From a filamentous cyanobacterium ESFC-1 (GTDB lineage: Bacteria > Cyanobacteriota > Cyanobacteriia > Cyanobacteriales > Spirulinaceae): a stretch of DNA of 64,000 nucleotides. The notes under the pieces were generated by a model, which made no database searches, was not told where the DNA came from, and saw nothing but the letters and a program-made list of their open reading frames with translations. The stretch lies in NCBI GenBank assembly GCA_000380225.1, contig KB904821.1, positions 4,825,186 through 4,889,185 of the forward strand. The letters are read 5' to 3'. Position 1 is the first letter of the stretch. Every line of letters starts with the position of its first letter. Positions 36,714 to 45,125 of this stretch are shown piece by piece. The position numbers and the translations under genes were made by a program.

Positions 36714-38537
36714 ACTAATAATCGGCGTTTTCTCCGTTTCAGAAACCTCCGAAACTGTCCCGTATTGCTGTAAAACTTGGTCTTCGCACCAAGCCAAACC
36801 ACGGTTAAAATCCGAAAACTTTTTAATCTGGTCTGAAGATGGGTCGATGGCTTCTCCTTTGTGCAGTAGTTTTTCTAAATCCGCAGCCACCCCCGCAAAC
36901 ACTAAAGTAACTTGGTATTGTTGGGCTAACTTTTTGATTTTAGCTAAAGCCAAAACCGCAGAAGAATCGATGCTACTCACTAAATGAAAATCGAGGACAA
37001 TATACTCAAGTTGGCGCGTGGGGGTTTGTTGTAAGCGTTGGCGGACTTGTTCGAGCAAACTATTGGCACGACCAAAAAAGATAAAACCATGCAACTGTAG
37101 AATATAAATTAAATCGCCATAGGTTTGTAAAGTATTCTGGGATTCAGGACTGCGGGGTTGCAAACTGTGTTGATGACTGCCAGAAATTTCATTTTTAATC
37201 GCTTCAATCTGGCTATATTTAATCGTAAATAAAACTACCGAAATAGCTAGTCCTAAAAGTACCCCTTCAAGAAAGCCCCAAACATTAATCGCCACCGCGA
37301 TCGCGATTACCGTACCATAATCAGTTAGAGGCAGTTTAAAAAAGGATTTATATACCCATTGAATTAATAAATCAATACCAAGATAAAGCAACAAAGCCCC
37401 TAAAATCGGTTTAGGAAACAACGACAAAAACGAAGCCCCCAAAATCAAAACCGCCCCACAGGGAATCATTTTAAACACCCCGGCCAAACGGTGATTTGCC
37501 TCCATTTTATGGACTAAAATCGTGCTAGGCAGCGCTTGATTGCCTGCCATACCGCTTCCCAAACCAGAAACGAAGTTAGCCACCCCTACCGCCTGTAACT
37601 CGCGATTAAGGTCAATTTCGCGCTCGATGGCCAACTCAATGCCATTATTCGTCAGAACCAGAGACAGTAAACTAATAAACATCAAGGTGGCGATCGCCCC
37701 GGTTTGGTCAAAAATCACCAACCAATCAACGGCCATCCCATCGGAAAACTGCAACGGTTGCCATAAATTGCCTTGGGGAAACGGCCCCAGCAGCCATCCT
37801 TGCGTTCGGGCTGTGGTAATATCCGTGTGAGTTGCTAATAATATGCCGTAGAATAGGGCGATCGCGACCAACAAAATCCCCGGCATCACCCAATAATATT
37901 TATAACGCTTGGTCAAAATCAGCAGCGCGATCGCACCTCCCAACCCCGCTAACCAATGGCTGCTGTATTGCCAAGAAACCAAAGCCTGAAGATGCGCGAA
38001 ATCCAGAGAAATCTCCGTCATCACCTGCATACCGCCCCGAATCAGCAGCCAACCCGTCCCAGCCATAAAGCCCCCCACCACCGGATAGGGAATAAAACTC
38101 ACGGTTTTGCCGAGTTTAAAGTAGCCCAACAGCCACAAAAAGAGACCCGTACACAAAGACCCCAGGGCGATCGCGGCGATTACTGTGGCTAATAATACCT
38201 CTGGGGGTGAGTCTACCATCTGAGTCGCGATCGCGGCGGCCATCACCGCCAAAACCGCCGTTGGTGCAGCCAAAGGTGTCGCAATCATCCCCGGAATCGA
38301 ACTGCCCAACGCCACCACAATACTAATCGCGGCGGTGCTATAAATAGCCATCCCGACTCCTACATTGAGATAAGCCGTCAAACTCCCCGAAAAAATCAAC
38401 GCTGCATAAGAAATGCCGCGAATCACGCCGATAAACCCCGTAACCAACCCCGCCATTAAGCTTGCGAGTAAATTTTTCGGGACAAATTCCTCAGCGATTG
38501 GGGGAACAGGTAATTCAGAAATGGCAGGATATTTCAT
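36708..38537 (-). CDS. SulP family anion transporter with STAS domain
   Basis: A 609-residue SLC26/SulP transporter. A membrane domain of about 12-14 helices opens with SLMAGLVTGFIGVIRGISYA and includes SFIPYPVVGGFMAGTGWLLI and the GLGSGMAGNQALPSTI region. From about residue 450 a cytoplasmic STAS domain follows (YILQLHGFIFFGRANSLLEQ, then IVLDFHLVSSIDSSAVLAL). Related cyanobacterial proteins carry sulfate or bicarbonate; the ion cannot be assigned from sequence. Upstream and downstream are slippage repeats, so it is probably monocistronic. Confidence 0.92.
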   Translation of the reverse strand: MKYPAISELPVPPIAEEFVPKNLLASLMAGLVTGFIGVIRGISYAALIFSGSLTAYLNVGVGMAIYSTAAISIVVALGSSIPGMIATPLAAPTAVLAVMAAAIATQMVDSPPEVLLATVIAAIALGSLCTGLFLWLLGYFKLGKTVSFIPYPVVGGFMAGTGWLLIRGGMQVMTEISLDFAHLQALVSWQYSSHWLAGLGGAIALLILTKRYKYYWVMPGILLVAIALFYGILLATHTDITTARTQGWLLGPFPQGNLWQPLQFSDGMAVDWLVIFDQTGAIATLMFISLLSLVLTNNGIELAIEREIDLNRELQAVGVANFVSGLGSGMAGNQALPSTILVHKMEANHRLAGVFKMIPCGAVLILGASFLSLFPKPILGALLLYLGIDLLIQWVYKSFFKLPLTDYGTVIAIAVAINVWGFLEGVLLGLAISVVLFTIKYSQIEAIKNEISGSHQHSLQPRSPESQNTLQTYGDLIYILQLHGFIFFGRANSLLEQVRQRLQQTPTRQLEYIVLDFHLVSSIDSSAVLALAKIKKLAQQYQVTLVFAGVAADLEKLLHKGEAIDPSSDQIKKFSDFNRGLAWCEDQVLQQYGTVSEVSETEKTPIISH

Positions 38538-38544
38538 TTCAGTT

Positions 38545-38670
38545 ATCAGTTGTCAGTTGTCAGTTATCAGTTATCAGCGATCAATGCAGTCAAGTCGGTT
38601 CCTTGAAATTAGCAAGATTTTTCTTTTCAACGCTTGGCACAAATAACCAATGACCAATGACCAATGACTA
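38545..38670. repeat. CAGTTAT/CAATGAC short tandem repeats
   Basis: Five copies of CAGTT(A/G)T near 38545-38580 and three of CAATGAC near 38648-38668, in the spacer upstream of the SulP gene. They may sit within its promoter region. Confidence 0.75.
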
Positions 38671-38777
38671 TCCTCTCATTCCTAACCCAAAGAAGGGAAT
38701 AGCGATCGCGTAGATTTAATAGTTTTGTCAAATTTGGTTTACAAAAATTGTAAGCAACTTCAGTCTGTTGGGGTCAT

Positions 38778-39011
38778 TTACTCTAAAGGTTCAACCTGTA
38801 AAGTAAGGTCATATATCCCCACAACCAGGACGGAAGTCCCTGGGGCTAAGACTTCATCGGTTTGTTCGCAATAAGCCGGCCAAGTTGTACCTTGCCAGCG
38901 CACCCGACCGCTACGATGGGCAGAGATGGCGATTTCAACCCAAGCTGTGCGAGAACGTCGGGATAAAGTTTTCCCTTGAGTCAGTTGTTTCCAAGCGGGT
39001 AAGTGTTTCAT
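38778..39011 (-). CDS. Short NfeD-like protein
   Basis: A 77-residue protein whose last 45 residues follow the OB-fold C-terminal domain of NfeD proteins: GRVRWQGTTWPAYCEQTDEV then GTSVLVVGIYDLTLQVEPL. The membrane helices and ClpP-like part of full NfeD are missing, and a basic, amphipathic N-terminus replaces them. NfeD domains bind SPFH/stomatin proteins, but none is nearby. It starts MKHLPAWKQL at 39011. Small, probably intact as a stand-alone domain. Confidence 0.65.
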   Translation of the reverse strand: MKHLPAWKQLTQGKTLSRRSRTAWVEIAISAHRSGRVRWQGTTWPAYCEQTDEVLAPGTSVLVVGIYDLTLQVEPLE

Positions 39012-39044
39012 GGTTCGTGAAGTGTGAAGGGCGGTAGTGGACTG

Positions 39045-39160
39045 TTTCAGCTAAAATGAGGCTTTCATGTAGGGTGGGTTAGGCGGCTAAAACCGTTGCT
39101 ATGACTGTAATAGGCGCAATCCGCCGTAACCCACCGTTTAAGGTAAAGCAGTCCAATAGA
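39045..39160 (-). mobile_element. MITE-like element type A, copy 1
   Basis: Ends GTAGTGGACTGTTTCAGC/TAAAATGAGGCTT at the left, with long inverted arms GTAGGGTGGGTTAGGCGGC and GCCGTAACCCACC. The same arms recur near 45126-45338, 51655-51776 and 62308-62395. No coding capacity. Confidence 0.75.
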
Positions 39161-39196
39161 GGGCGATTAGTATCAATCACCCTCGGTTTTGGGGTT

Positions 39197-39325
39197 CTAT
39201 TCGGTCCAGATGTGGATCGCGATCGCGCCAGCTACCACAAGCCCTAAAATGGGATTGAAGCTAAACACACCGAGGATCGCAGCAGTGAGTTCTAAAGCAG
39301 TTTTGAAATCGTTGTTAATACGCAT
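39197..39325 (-). CDS. Small hydrophobic peptide, 42 residues
   Basis: An unlisted small frame: MRINNDFKTALELTAAILGV, then FSFNPILGLVVAGAIAIHIW, ending TE. GGAGG lies 9 nt before the chosen ATG (39325), while an ATG two codons earlier is too close to it. Two hydrophobic stretches suggest a membrane hairpin. HIP1-like GCGATCGCGATC lies inside. It is transcribed away from the conflict-type operon, sharing the intergenic region that carries the operator-like palindromes. It may be a hydrophobic effector or an unrelated small membrane protein. Function unknown. Confidence 0.55.
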   Translation of the reverse strand: MRINNDFKTALELTAAILGVFSFNPILGLVVAGAIAIHIWTE

Positions 39326-39445
39326 TGCCATTTACCTCCGAGATGAGTAAGTCAATAAAGGGCTGGATGGGTTGAGTTTTGGGGCTTAAAGTCACCTCGT
39401 CCATCAGCTATGAACCCAGATTAACCAGGTACAATCTGCTACCCT

Positions 39446-39557
39446 GGCGATGATCGACAGCGATGATCGACAATTTTTAAGACCAAGTTGGAAAGCTAGT
39501 TAAACCGCAGGTTTCGCCCAATACTGTAAAATGAGCCAAGACTGTCGATGATCGACA
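39446..39557. promoter_or_regulatory. Three operator-like palindromes upstream of the conflict operon
   Basis: A perfect 7-1-7 inverted repeat, TGTCGATGATCGACA, lies at 39543-39557, 36 bp ahead of the first gene. Two copies with a changed left arm, GGCGATGATCGACA (39446-39459) and AGCGATGATCGACA (39459-39472), stand 13 bp apart. They are probably bound by the HTH domain of the first operon protein or another repressor. Confidence 0.6.
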
Positions 39558-39593
39558 TAGCTCACCTAGTTCATCACTGATTGAGTTAACAGC

Positions 39594-40727
39594 GTGCCAA
39601 CTTCTGGGAAACCTGGGAAACAATATATTCTGACCCCGCAAGGCGATGCTAAATTGGAGCAGGGTCTAAAAACACTATTTGATAAATGTCCTAAGCAAAT
39701 AGAGGTAGCTGATTTTTGTGGTATTCATCGAACAACAATTGGTAGAATCCGTAAACATAAAAAACCTGTTAATCGCGGGTCTTTAAGTCAACTTTTTGAG
39801 GCGTTAGATAGAGAACTGATTAATCGATTTGGAGTCGGTTACTCTCAAAGACTAGGTATTGAAAATATAGCGTTAGAAGACCAAGATCATGAGTTATCTG
39901 CGTCTTCTTCCCAACATCAAACTACAACAGCTTCTTTATCTCAAGACTTATCAGAACTACTCTTTTTACTCAACTGTATTCAACAAGAAAATGCTTTCAG
40001 AGCAGCAAGAGCCACGGCTAATCCGGCAGGAACATTCTTAGTTCGCGCCAAAGATTTATCTTTGCAAAAATGGCTAGTTAACCGCTTAGTTCGTTTAGTG
40101 CCGGGATATGAGAATGCTTATTGTCAACCCTTCAACGTTTATTCTCCCCAAATTCGCTTAAATTTCAATCTTTTGTGGGAAAATTTAGCAGCAAACTTAA
40201 ATACCACAGCAACCATTGAAAATGTAGCTGAAGCTTTGATTGAACGCTATTGTCATCAAACTGTTATCTTAGTTTTGTATGGTGTACATAAACTACAAGA
40301 CCATCAAATTGCTGAATTTATACAGTTCTGGCAGCAGTTAGTTAAAGGTGTCCAAGAACGATATACTCGCGCTCGCCGTTCTCGTCTGATTTTATTTCTG
40401 GTTGAAGATACTGAGGAGCATAATTATTCCTTTGATTGTGTAGAATCCATTGATTATCAATGTTTAGAAAAGCCACTAAGACTATCACCTCTAGGTCAAA
40501 TTAGTAAAGCTGAGGCTTTGACTTGGTTTGATTTGGACGAAGTTTATAATCAGTTAGAAAAAATATTAAGCCAGGAACAAATTGATTTATTATTACAAGA
40601 TATTAGCGTCAATGACCCCAATATTAATCCAAATGAAGTATCAATATCATTAGATGAAATTTGTATGACTTGCGGACTAGAAAACGGCATTGCTGAAATC
40701 GAACAATACTGGGAATTAAGTGCATGA
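39594..40727 (+). CDS. HTH + inactive STAND-like protein of a conflict operon
   Basis: A 377-residue protein starting with GTG. Residues about 10-75 hold a basic helix-turn-helix-like segment (EVADFCGIHRTTIGRIRKHK). After a Ser/Thr/Gln linker, residues about 115-330 resemble a STAND NTPase core: a strand at the P-loop position (NPAGTFLVRAKDLSLQKWLV) that lacks G-x4-GK-S/T, and a Walker-B-like strand (TVILVLYGVHKLQDHQIAEF) with His for acidic residues. So it should not hydrolyse NTP. Such P-loop-less STAND modules occur in NTP-dependent conflict operons as sensors. It overlaps the MoxR gene by ATGA (4 bp). Confidence 0.65.
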   Translation: MPTSGKPGKQYILTPQGDAKLEQGLKTLFDKCPKQIEVADFCGIHRTTIGRIRKHKKPVNRGSLSQLFEALDRELINRFGVGYSQRLGIENIALEDQDHELSASSSQHQTTTASLSQDLSELLFLLNCIQQENAFRAARATANPAGTFLVRAKDLSLQKWLVNRLVRLVPGYENAYCQPFNVYSPQIRLNFNLLWENLAANLNTTATIENVAEALIERYCHQTVILVLYGVHKLQDHQIAEFIQFWQQLVKGVQERYTRARRSRLILFLVEDTEEHNYSFDCVESIDYQCLEKPLRLSPLGQISKAEALTWFDLDEVYNQLEKILSQEQIDLLLQDISVNDPNINPNEVSISLDEICMTCGLENGIAEIEQYWELSA

Positions 40728-41755
40728 GCGAACCCTTACGGTATGAAGGAAAGAGCGAATATCAACCCCAATCTGGCGAAAAAGATAGTAAAGGACAAAT
40801 TCTTTATCCTTATATTGCCAGTGAGGATTTAATCGAAGCCGTCAACTTAGCCATTGACTTGGGCTGTCCTTTACTTCTTGAAGGAGAACCCGGTTGTGGT
40901 AAAACTCGATTAGCCCGTGCGGTGGCTTATGAATTTGCTCAAAAGTATCTAAAACCCCAAGGAATCGAGAAAGAATGGCCTTATTTCCCCTGGCCAGTAC
41001 GTTCGGATACCATTGCTCGCGACGGGCTTTATACTTATGATGCCATTGGGCGTTTGCGGGATGCTCAAATGATTGGAATTAACACCGCAGAACTGAAACA
41101 ATATCTCAATTCTGAAGAAAAACCCCAAGAATTTGATAGGTTAATTAATCGTCTCAAAGATATTAAAAAATATCGACATTGGGGAGCATTAGGAGAAGCC
41201 TTACAACCCGAAAACCAGCATCGTCCTATTGTTTTAATCGATGAAATTGATAAAGCCGATGTAGATTTCCCCAATGACTTATTACAGGTTTTAGATGACT
41301 TGAGTTTTGATGTTCCTGAAACCGGAGAAGAAATCCAACGACCCAGCCATACCCCCATTGTTTTTGTTACCAGTAATCGCGAAAAACCCCTCCCCGATGC
41401 CTTTTTGCGACGGTGCATTTACTTCTATGTAGACTTCCCCAATGACGAACGCTTGTTTGATATTGCTGAAAAACGCTTTCCCAAGTGGTCAACCGAATAC
41501 GATGATGTCGTCGATGAAGCCATTAATCGCACCCTAGAAATTCGCGAACTCATCGAGGCTAAACCCAGTGGTAAACCCCCCGGAACCAGTGAATTTCTCA
41601 ACTTCCTGGGAACGCTATTAAATAAACCCGTAGGTGAAGCGATGCAGGATTTAAAGCAACTAGCACAACGAACGCCATTACTAGGGATTTTACTCAAAAG
41701 CAAAGCCGACCAAGACTTCTTTGCCGAAAACGACATCCTCGAAGACGATGAGTAA
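40724..41755 (+). CDS. MoxR family AAA+ ATPase
   Basis: A 343-residue MoxR-type AAA+ protein. Walker A is LLLEGEPGCGKTRLARAVA (Lys60-Thr61), Walker B PIVLIDEIDKADVDFPNDLL (around 168-187), sensor 1 IVFVTSNREKPLPDAF, and the Arg-finger region FLRRCIYFYVDFP. All catalytic residues are present. MoxR ATPases normally pair with vWA proteins to remodel or activate targets, and a vWA gene follows with an 8-bp overlap (ATGAGTAA). The N-terminal stretch RYEGKSEYQPQSGEKDSKG is typical of this subfamily. It is the probable motor of the operon. Confidence 0.92.
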   Translation: MSEPLRYEGKSEYQPQSGEKDSKGQILYPYIASEDLIEAVNLAIDLGCPLLLEGEPGCGKTRLARAVAYEFAQKYLKPQGIEKEWPYFPWPVRSDTIARDGLYTYDAIGRLRDAQMIGINTAELKQYLNSEEKPQEFDRLINRLKDIKKYRHWGALGEALQPENQHRPIVLIDEIDKADVDFPNDLLQVLDDLSFDVPETGEEIQRPSHTPIVFVTSNREKPLPDAFLRRCIYFYVDFPNDERLFDIAEKRFPKWSTEYDDVVDEAINRTLEIRELIEAKPSGKPPGTSEFLNFLGTLLNKPVGEAMQDLKQLAQRTPLLGILLKSKADQDFFAENDILEDDE

Positions 41756-42800
41756 ACCGCGTTTTTGGCAACTATTTACCTTGATGCGCGAAGCGGGTTT
41801 GGCGTTGACCCTAGACCAGTATGACTTGCTGCATCAAGCCAATGCCAAAGGCCATAACTTAGATGACCTCAACACCCTCAAACGCATTAGTCGCTTGTTG
41901 TGGGTCAAGCCCAGCGAAAACTACTCAGCCACAATCTTTGAACGGACTTTTGAGCAGTATATCCAGCTTCAGCCTCAACCCGAACCCCCTCCCAGAGAAG
42001 TCCCTTCATCCCCTTCTCCAAGGGACAACACCCTAACGCCTAAGCTGGAGGAAAAACCTCAACCTCAACCCCCCAGAGGAACGCCCAATGTTGACGAAAT
42101 CGAAACACCAAATCCCGTCAAGACGATTATTGGCGTAAAAAATAACACTCCCAATCGCCCCGATTACCGCCTCATCCCCACCCAATTCCCCGTAACCCCC
42201 GACGACCTCGAACACGCCTGGAAAGCCCTGCGTCGCCCCATACGAGAAGGCAGACGAGTCGAACTCGACCTCGACAAAACCCTGCGTCGTATCGAACAAG
42301 AAAGCATTTTCAGTGACTTGGTACTGCGTCCCGTCCGCAAACGCCGGGGAGAACTCTTGGTGTTAATCGACGACAACAACGCCATGCTGCCATTTATGCC
42401 CATGTTGCGCCCCTTGCTAGACAGCATCGAACAAGAACGCATTACCTTTGTACGCCTTTATCGCTTTACCCACTATCCCGACGATTACCTCTTTTCCTGG
42501 CAAAATCCCACCCAAGCCGAACCCATCGCGGATTTACTGCCCAAACTCCACCGCAATCGCACCCTAGCCCTCATTATCAGCGACGCAGGGGCAGCGACCA
42601 GAACTTATAACGCCGAACGAGTGAGAGGTATTAGTCAATTTCTTGATTGTTTGCGACCTAATATTTCCCGATGGCTGTGGTTGAATCCCTTACCGTCGTC
42701 ACGCTGGGAACAAACCAACGCCGCCATTATTGCTAACTTACCCGGAGGTCAAATGATTGAACTAGAACGCAGTCGCCTACAAACTGCCCTAAAGTTATGA
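41748..42800 (+). CDS. vWA-domain protein with degenerate MIDAS (SAV_2336-like)
   Basis: About 350 residues from MSKPRFWQLF; the ATG at 41748 overlaps the MoxR stop and is preferred over an earlier frame start at 41721. An N-terminal helical domain (residues 1-70, LMREAGLALTLDQYDLLHQA) resembles the domain first noted in SAV_2336 proteins. A Pro-rich linker follows, then a vWA domain from about 195. The MIDAS line, normally D-x-S-x-S, reads LLVLIDDNNAMLPFMP, so both Ser are changed. A later vWA strand is RTLALIISDAGAATRTYNAE. It is probably a protein-binding adaptor for the MoxR ATPase. Confidence 0.82.
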   Translation: MSKPRFWQLFTLMREAGLALTLDQYDLLHQANAKGHNLDDLNTLKRISRLLWVKPSENYSATIFERTFEQYIQLQPQPEPPPREVPSSPSPRDNTLTPKLEEKPQPQPPRGTPNVDEIETPNPVKTIIGVKNNTPNRPDYRLIPTQFPVTPDDLEHAWKALRRPIREGRRVELDLDKTLRRIEQESIFSDLVLRPVRKRRGELLVLIDDNNAMLPFMPMLRPLLDSIEQERITFVRLYRFTHYPDDYLFSWQNPTQAEPIADLLPKLHRNRTLALIISDAGAATRTYNAERVRGISQFLDCLRPNISRWLWLNPLPSSRWEQTNAAIIANLPGGQMIELERSRLQTALKL

Positions 42801-42810
42801 AGCTGTCCGA

Positions 42811-43147
42811 GTCAAACCCTCGTAGGGGCGAGGTTTCCTCGCCCAAAGTCATCATCCAAGTCAAACCCTCGTAGGGGCGAGGTTTCCTCGCCCAAGGTCA
42901 TCATCCAAGTCAAACCCTCGTAGGGGCGAGGTTTCCTCGCCCAAGGTCACCATCCAAGTCAAACCCTCGTAGGGGCGAGGTTTCCTCGCCCAAGGTCATC
43001 ATCCAAGTCAAACCCTCGTAGGGGCGAGGTTTCCTCGCCCAAGGTCACCATCCAAGTCAAACCCTCGTAGGGGCGAGGTTTCCTCGCCCAAGGTCACCAT
43101 CCAAGTCAAACCCTCGTAGGGGCGAGGTTTCCTCGCCCAAGGTCAAC
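42811..43147 (+). repeat. Seven tandem 49-bp hairpin repeats
   Basis: Units begin at 42811, 42860, 42909, 42958, 43007, 43056 and 43105, exactly 49 bp apart. Each holds the perfect stem GGGCGAGG-TTT-CCTCGCCC; units differ mainly at one base (ATCATCC versus ACCATCC). They lie between the vWA and FGE-like genes of one operon and would form seven consecutive RNA hairpins if transcribed. No spacers of unique sequence, so this is not a CRISPR array. Confidence 0.95.
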
Positions 43148-43195
43148 TTAAGGAATTGAGATTCGTTGATGTTATTAGACTTTGTATTAAAACCA

Positions 43196-43321
43196 GATTG
43201 GACTGGGAAACCCAGCCCCTACAGGAAACCCAGCCCCCGTAGGGTGGGCATCGCCCACCATCTTCAACGTGCGAGCCTTGGCACACAGGTAAAATTGGAC
43301 TGGGAAACCCAGCCCCTACAG
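43196..43321. repeat. TTGGACTGGGAAACCCAGCC hairpin repeats
   Basis: Two copies (43197 and 43293) of a unit with the stem CTGGG-AAA-CCCAG and tail CCCCTACAG, around GGTGGGCATCGCCCACC, another hairpin. Diverged single copies occur near 46903 and 62425. They fill the rest of the 550-bp gap inside the operon. Confidence 0.75.
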
Positions 43322-43359
43322 ATTTTGAATTGGTTATTGGTAATTGATAATTGTTCCCC

Positions 43360-44862
43360 ATGTCTACCGCTAGTCCCACCCAACCCGACTTAACCACACG
43401 CCGCGTTCAAGTTTTTGAACAACGCTACGGTAGCCAAGCCCTAGATTTAGCTTGTCACGCCGCTTTTCCCTTATCGCTAACCCCCGAACTGCTGTACTGT
43501 CTGCGAGAAAACTTCGTTAGCGAATGCCCTTGGTATGCCGTTGCGGATGTTTTGCTGTCGGGTTTGTGTAATACGGTGGTACATGACTTGTATGCCATGG
43601 AAGGCAAAACGCGGGATTCTCTTTTGCGCCGTCTCAAAAATCGCTTTGGGGAAAATCGTTTGTGGGAGTTAGCCGACTTCATGGAGGCTTATATCCAGTC
43701 TCGTTTGGGGATAGATGGCAAACAAGTCTGGGCTTTCGGCACAAAACCCCAATGGACGGCATTGGCTTGTCTGCGTCCTTCGGAAGCGAAAACGGCTATC
43801 GAACAAGCCCTCAGAGAAATTGCTAAAAGCGGCACAGCCGCAGAACGCTTACAACTGACTACCCTGGCGGAAACTTACGAAGATTTACTGGCGGAGGTGG
43901 GTTTTGAGCCGCTATTAATCCTGAATGAAATGGAGGAGGAAGGGGTAGAGGCATTCGCGAACAACCTACCCACCTTCAGCTTTGAAACTGTAACCGTCAA
44001 CCGCCGCGGCGAAATCATCGAGCGCCAAAGCCAAACCGCCCGCTACTACCGAGAAGACTTGGGGAAGGGAGTCAGCTTGGATATGGTGTATATACCGGGG
44101 GGAAGCTTCATGATGGGTGCACCAGAAGGGGAGAAGGAAAGCCCTAACGACGAACGCCCACAACACCAAGTCACCGTGCAACCCTTCTTTATGGGCAAAT
44201 ACGCCATCACTCAGGCGCAATGGCGAGCCGTGGCAGCATTACCCAAACTGCAACGAGACTTGAAGCCAGACCCGTCAAGGTTCAAAAGGGATAATCGACC
44301 CGTAGAAAAAGTAAATTGGTACGATGCGGTAGAATTTTGCGCTCGGTTGTCCGTAGCCACAGGGAGACAGTATGTTTTACCCAGCGAAGCCCAATGGGAA
44401 TATGCTTGTCGAGCCAATACAACAACGCCATTTCACTTTGGTGAAACCATAACAGCAGAAATCGCGAATTACAACGGTAACTACACCTACGCTGACGAGC
44501 CAAAAGGAGAGTGTCGAGCAGAAACAACCCCAGTGGGCAGTTTCCCCCCCAACAGCTTTGGCTTATACGATATGCACGGCAATGTCTGGGAATGCTGTGC
44601 CGACCCCTGGCATGATAATTATGAAAAAGCGCCTACGGATGGCAAAGTGTGGGATGAGGAGTGTAATGATAATCGTTATCAAAACTATGCAGAATATCTA
44701 ACTGATATGTTGAATAATAAATCAAATAAACTAATTCGCGGTGGTTCTTGGATTCACAATCCGAGGAACTGTCGTAGTGCGGACCGCAACCTCAACGATC
44801 CCGGCGATGCCGTCAGCGACTACGGTTTTCGGGTTGTTGGCGTTTCTCCGAGGACTCCCTAG
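43360..44862 (+). CDS. FGE-like (formylglycine-generating enzyme domain) protein
   Basis: About 500 residues from MSTASPTQPDL (a TTG three codons earlier also opens the frame). Residues 1-200 are helical, without a confident family. From about 237 a full FGE/SUMF1-type C-lectin-like domain follows: MVYIPGGSFMMGAPEGE, QWEYACRANTTTPFHFGETI, FGLYDMHGNVWECCADPW, RGGSWIHNPRNCRSADRN and DYGFRVV. In true FGE, two Cys activate oxygen in L-C-H-x-S-Y-C; here the first is His (about 465) and only the second (about 470) remains, so sulfatase activation is unlikely. In conflict operons this fold is read as a ligand-binding or effector part. Confidence 0.8.
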   Translation: MSTASPTQPDLTTRRVQVFEQRYGSQALDLACHAAFPLSLTPELLYCLRENFVSECPWYAVADVLLSGLCNTVVHDLYAMEGKTRDSLLRRLKNRFGENRLWELADFMEAYIQSRLGIDGKQVWAFGTKPQWTALACLRPSEAKTAIEQALREIAKSGTAAERLQLTTLAETYEDLLAEVGFEPLLILNEMEEEGVEAFANNLPTFSFETVTVNRRGEIIERQSQTARYYREDLGKGVSLDMVYIPGGSFMMGAPEGEKESPNDERPQHQVTVQPFFMGKYAITQAQWRAVAALPKLQRDLKPDPSRFKRDNRPVEKVNWYDAVEFCARLSVATGRQYVLPSEAQWEYACRANTTTPFHFGETITAEIANYNGNYTYADEPKGECRAETTPVGSFPPNSFGLYDMHGNVWECCADPWHDNYEKAPTDGKVWDEECNDNRYQNYAEYLTDMLNNKSNKLIRGGSWIHNPRNCRSADRNLNDPGDAVSDYGFRVVGVSPRTP

Positions 44863-45125
44863 CCCTTTGCTCTTTTGCCCTCTTGCCCTTTGCCGCCGCG
44901 AAGCGGCTGAAATTTCCCCTTCTCAGAACAAATGTACTACTTAAGGGCGCAAAAACAACCTTGAACGAACTACCAGTTATTCAAAAAACCTACGATAAAT
45001 CTATCGAGTCGAGGAGCGTAGTAAGCGATGCTGAAACATTCCTCGACTCAATCGTTGTTCACGGACTTAAAACCAGGAAGTGGGTGGTACGGAACTACAG
45101 CTTATGTTTTAGTCGCTGAACCCAT
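44863..45125. other. Spacer without recognised gene
   Basis: Short frames exist but none resembles a known protein. CCTCTTGCCCTTTGCC-type slippage repeats follow the FGE stop. The rest may be the debris of an old gene. Confidence 0.4.

Noticed and set aside
36450-36802. Leu/Val/Cys/Trp-rich open frames
   Set aside because: They are translations of the CCAACAA heptamer array, which is open in several frames.
42811-43147. Possible CRISPR array
   Set aside because: The 49-bp units are directly contiguous, without unique spacers, and no cas gene is near.
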